Positions 22,424 through 22,742 of a stretch of DNA of 22,742 nt are shown here, piece by piece (the stretch's first letter is position 1; the number at the start of each line of letters is the position of its first letter). The position numbers were made by a program, and so were the translations under genes. The stretch is taken from NCBI GenBank assembly GCA_945901195.1, contig CAMDKB010000012.1:1-22742 (forward strand), written 5' to 3'. The notes beneath the pieces are model-generated. The model worked only from the letters and a program-made list of their open reading frames with translations, did not search any database and was not told where the DNA came from. Origin of the DNA: Rhizobium sp. Q54. GTDB lineage: Bacteria > Pseudomonadota > Alphaproteobacteria > Rhizobiales > Beijerinckiaceae.

Positions 22424-22742
22424 CTATTCTTGCTTGGGAATATTTGCGTCCCTCACCACGCGCGCAAAGCGTTCGCGGTCGGCGTGCCAGACCTTTTCGA
22501 AGTCTTCCGGCGACGACCCCACAGGCACAAGGTCGAGTGCAGCAAGACGCGCCTTCATATCGGCGGATTCGAGGGCGCGGCGTCCCTCTGCCACAACGTG
22601 ATCAACAATATCACTCGGCGTTCCGCGCGGCGCAAAAAGGCCCATCCACCCCTGCAAATCAAACCCTGTGACGCCTTGTTCGGCGAGAGTGGGCACATCA
22701 GGCATGGACGGCACGCGCTGCAAGGTGGAAACACCCAAAGCC
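22424..22742 (-). CDS. Bug/TctC-type periplasmic binding protein 3, C-terminal part
   Basis: The frame enters from the right edge and ends at the stop at 22424, giving the last 105 or so residues of a third Bug-family protein. It reads ALGVSTLQRVPSMPDVPTLA, then GWMGLFAPRGTPSDIVDHV and SSPEDFEKVWHADRERFARV. It is closer to the C-terminus of the copy at 19161-20141 (GWMGLFLPKGTPQDIVDKL) than to its immediate neighbour. The start and signal peptide lie outside the window. It is upstream in the same direction as the other two, 39 bases before the second. Confidence 0.9.
   Translation of the reverse strand, partial: ALGVSTLQRVPSMPDVPTLAEQGVTGFDLQGWMGLFAPRGTPSDIVDHVVAEGRRALESADMKARLAALDLVPVGSSPEDFEKVWHADRERFARVVRDANIPKQE

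Noticed and set aside
1..22742. CRISPR arrays, insertion sequences or transposase genes.
   Set aside because: No regularly spaced repeats, no transposase-like proteins and no flanking terminal inverted repeats were seen. The only tandem repeat is the 15-base coding repeat at 19089-19133.

Overview
The window looks like accessory catabolic DNA from a moderately GC-rich proteobacterium, most likely an alphaproteobacterium. That placement is an inference. It rests on several LIV-type importers, luciferase-like monooxygenases and CaiB genes packed together, an expansion of Bug-type (TctC) binding proteins, and the form of the CAU-anticodon tRNA. Nothing in the window fixes the genus.

Layout. Positions 1-17578 form one long co-directional block on the minus strand, read right to left. 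It opens just downstream of a tRNA with a complete five-part LIV-type ABC importer (binding protein, two permeases, two ATPases; 17578 to 13028). Next come a short-chain dehydrogenase and a crotonase that closely resembles hydroxycinnamoyl-CoA hydratase-lyase (12995 to 11295). A 149-base gap with a strong hairpin and operator-like repeats follows. The second enzyme group then runs from 11145 to 4846: an alpha/beta hydrolase with Cys in place of the nucleophile Ser, a luciferase-like monooxygenase, a second short-chain dehydrogenase, a CaiB/BaiF CoA-transferase, an acyl-CoA dehydrogenase and a second luciferase-like monooxygenase. A second complete LIV-type importer (4739 to 293) and the start of an unrecognised gene (261 to the left edge) close the block. 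Nine enzymes therefore sit between two full importers.

Positions 17662-19148 are different in kind: a tRNA with anticodon CAU (probably tRNA-Ile2), a 14-base direct repeat, a 51-codon frame resembling the N-terminus of a TadE/TadG-like protein, and a plus-strand GH25 lysozyme-like lipoprotein gene broken by a one-base frameshift. Positions 19161-22742 return to the minus strand with three Bug/TctC-type periplasmic binding proteins (one cut by the right edge) and a third luciferase-like flavin monooxygenase of the SsuD/RutA type. No TctA/TctB membrane partners are present.

How the genes may work together (inference). The importers bring in organic acids or related compounds. Flavin monooxygenases and the hydrolase oxidise and open the substrate. 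The CoA-transferase activates the acid. The dehydrogenase and the crotonase then desaturate, hydrate or cleave the acyl-CoA, and the short-chain dehydrogenases oxidise alcohol or aldehyde intermediates. The substrate is unknown. Altered active-site residues in the crotonase and the hydrolase suggest it is not a standard hydroxycinnamate. No regulator, thiolase, acyl-CoA ligase or flavin reductase is encoded in the window.
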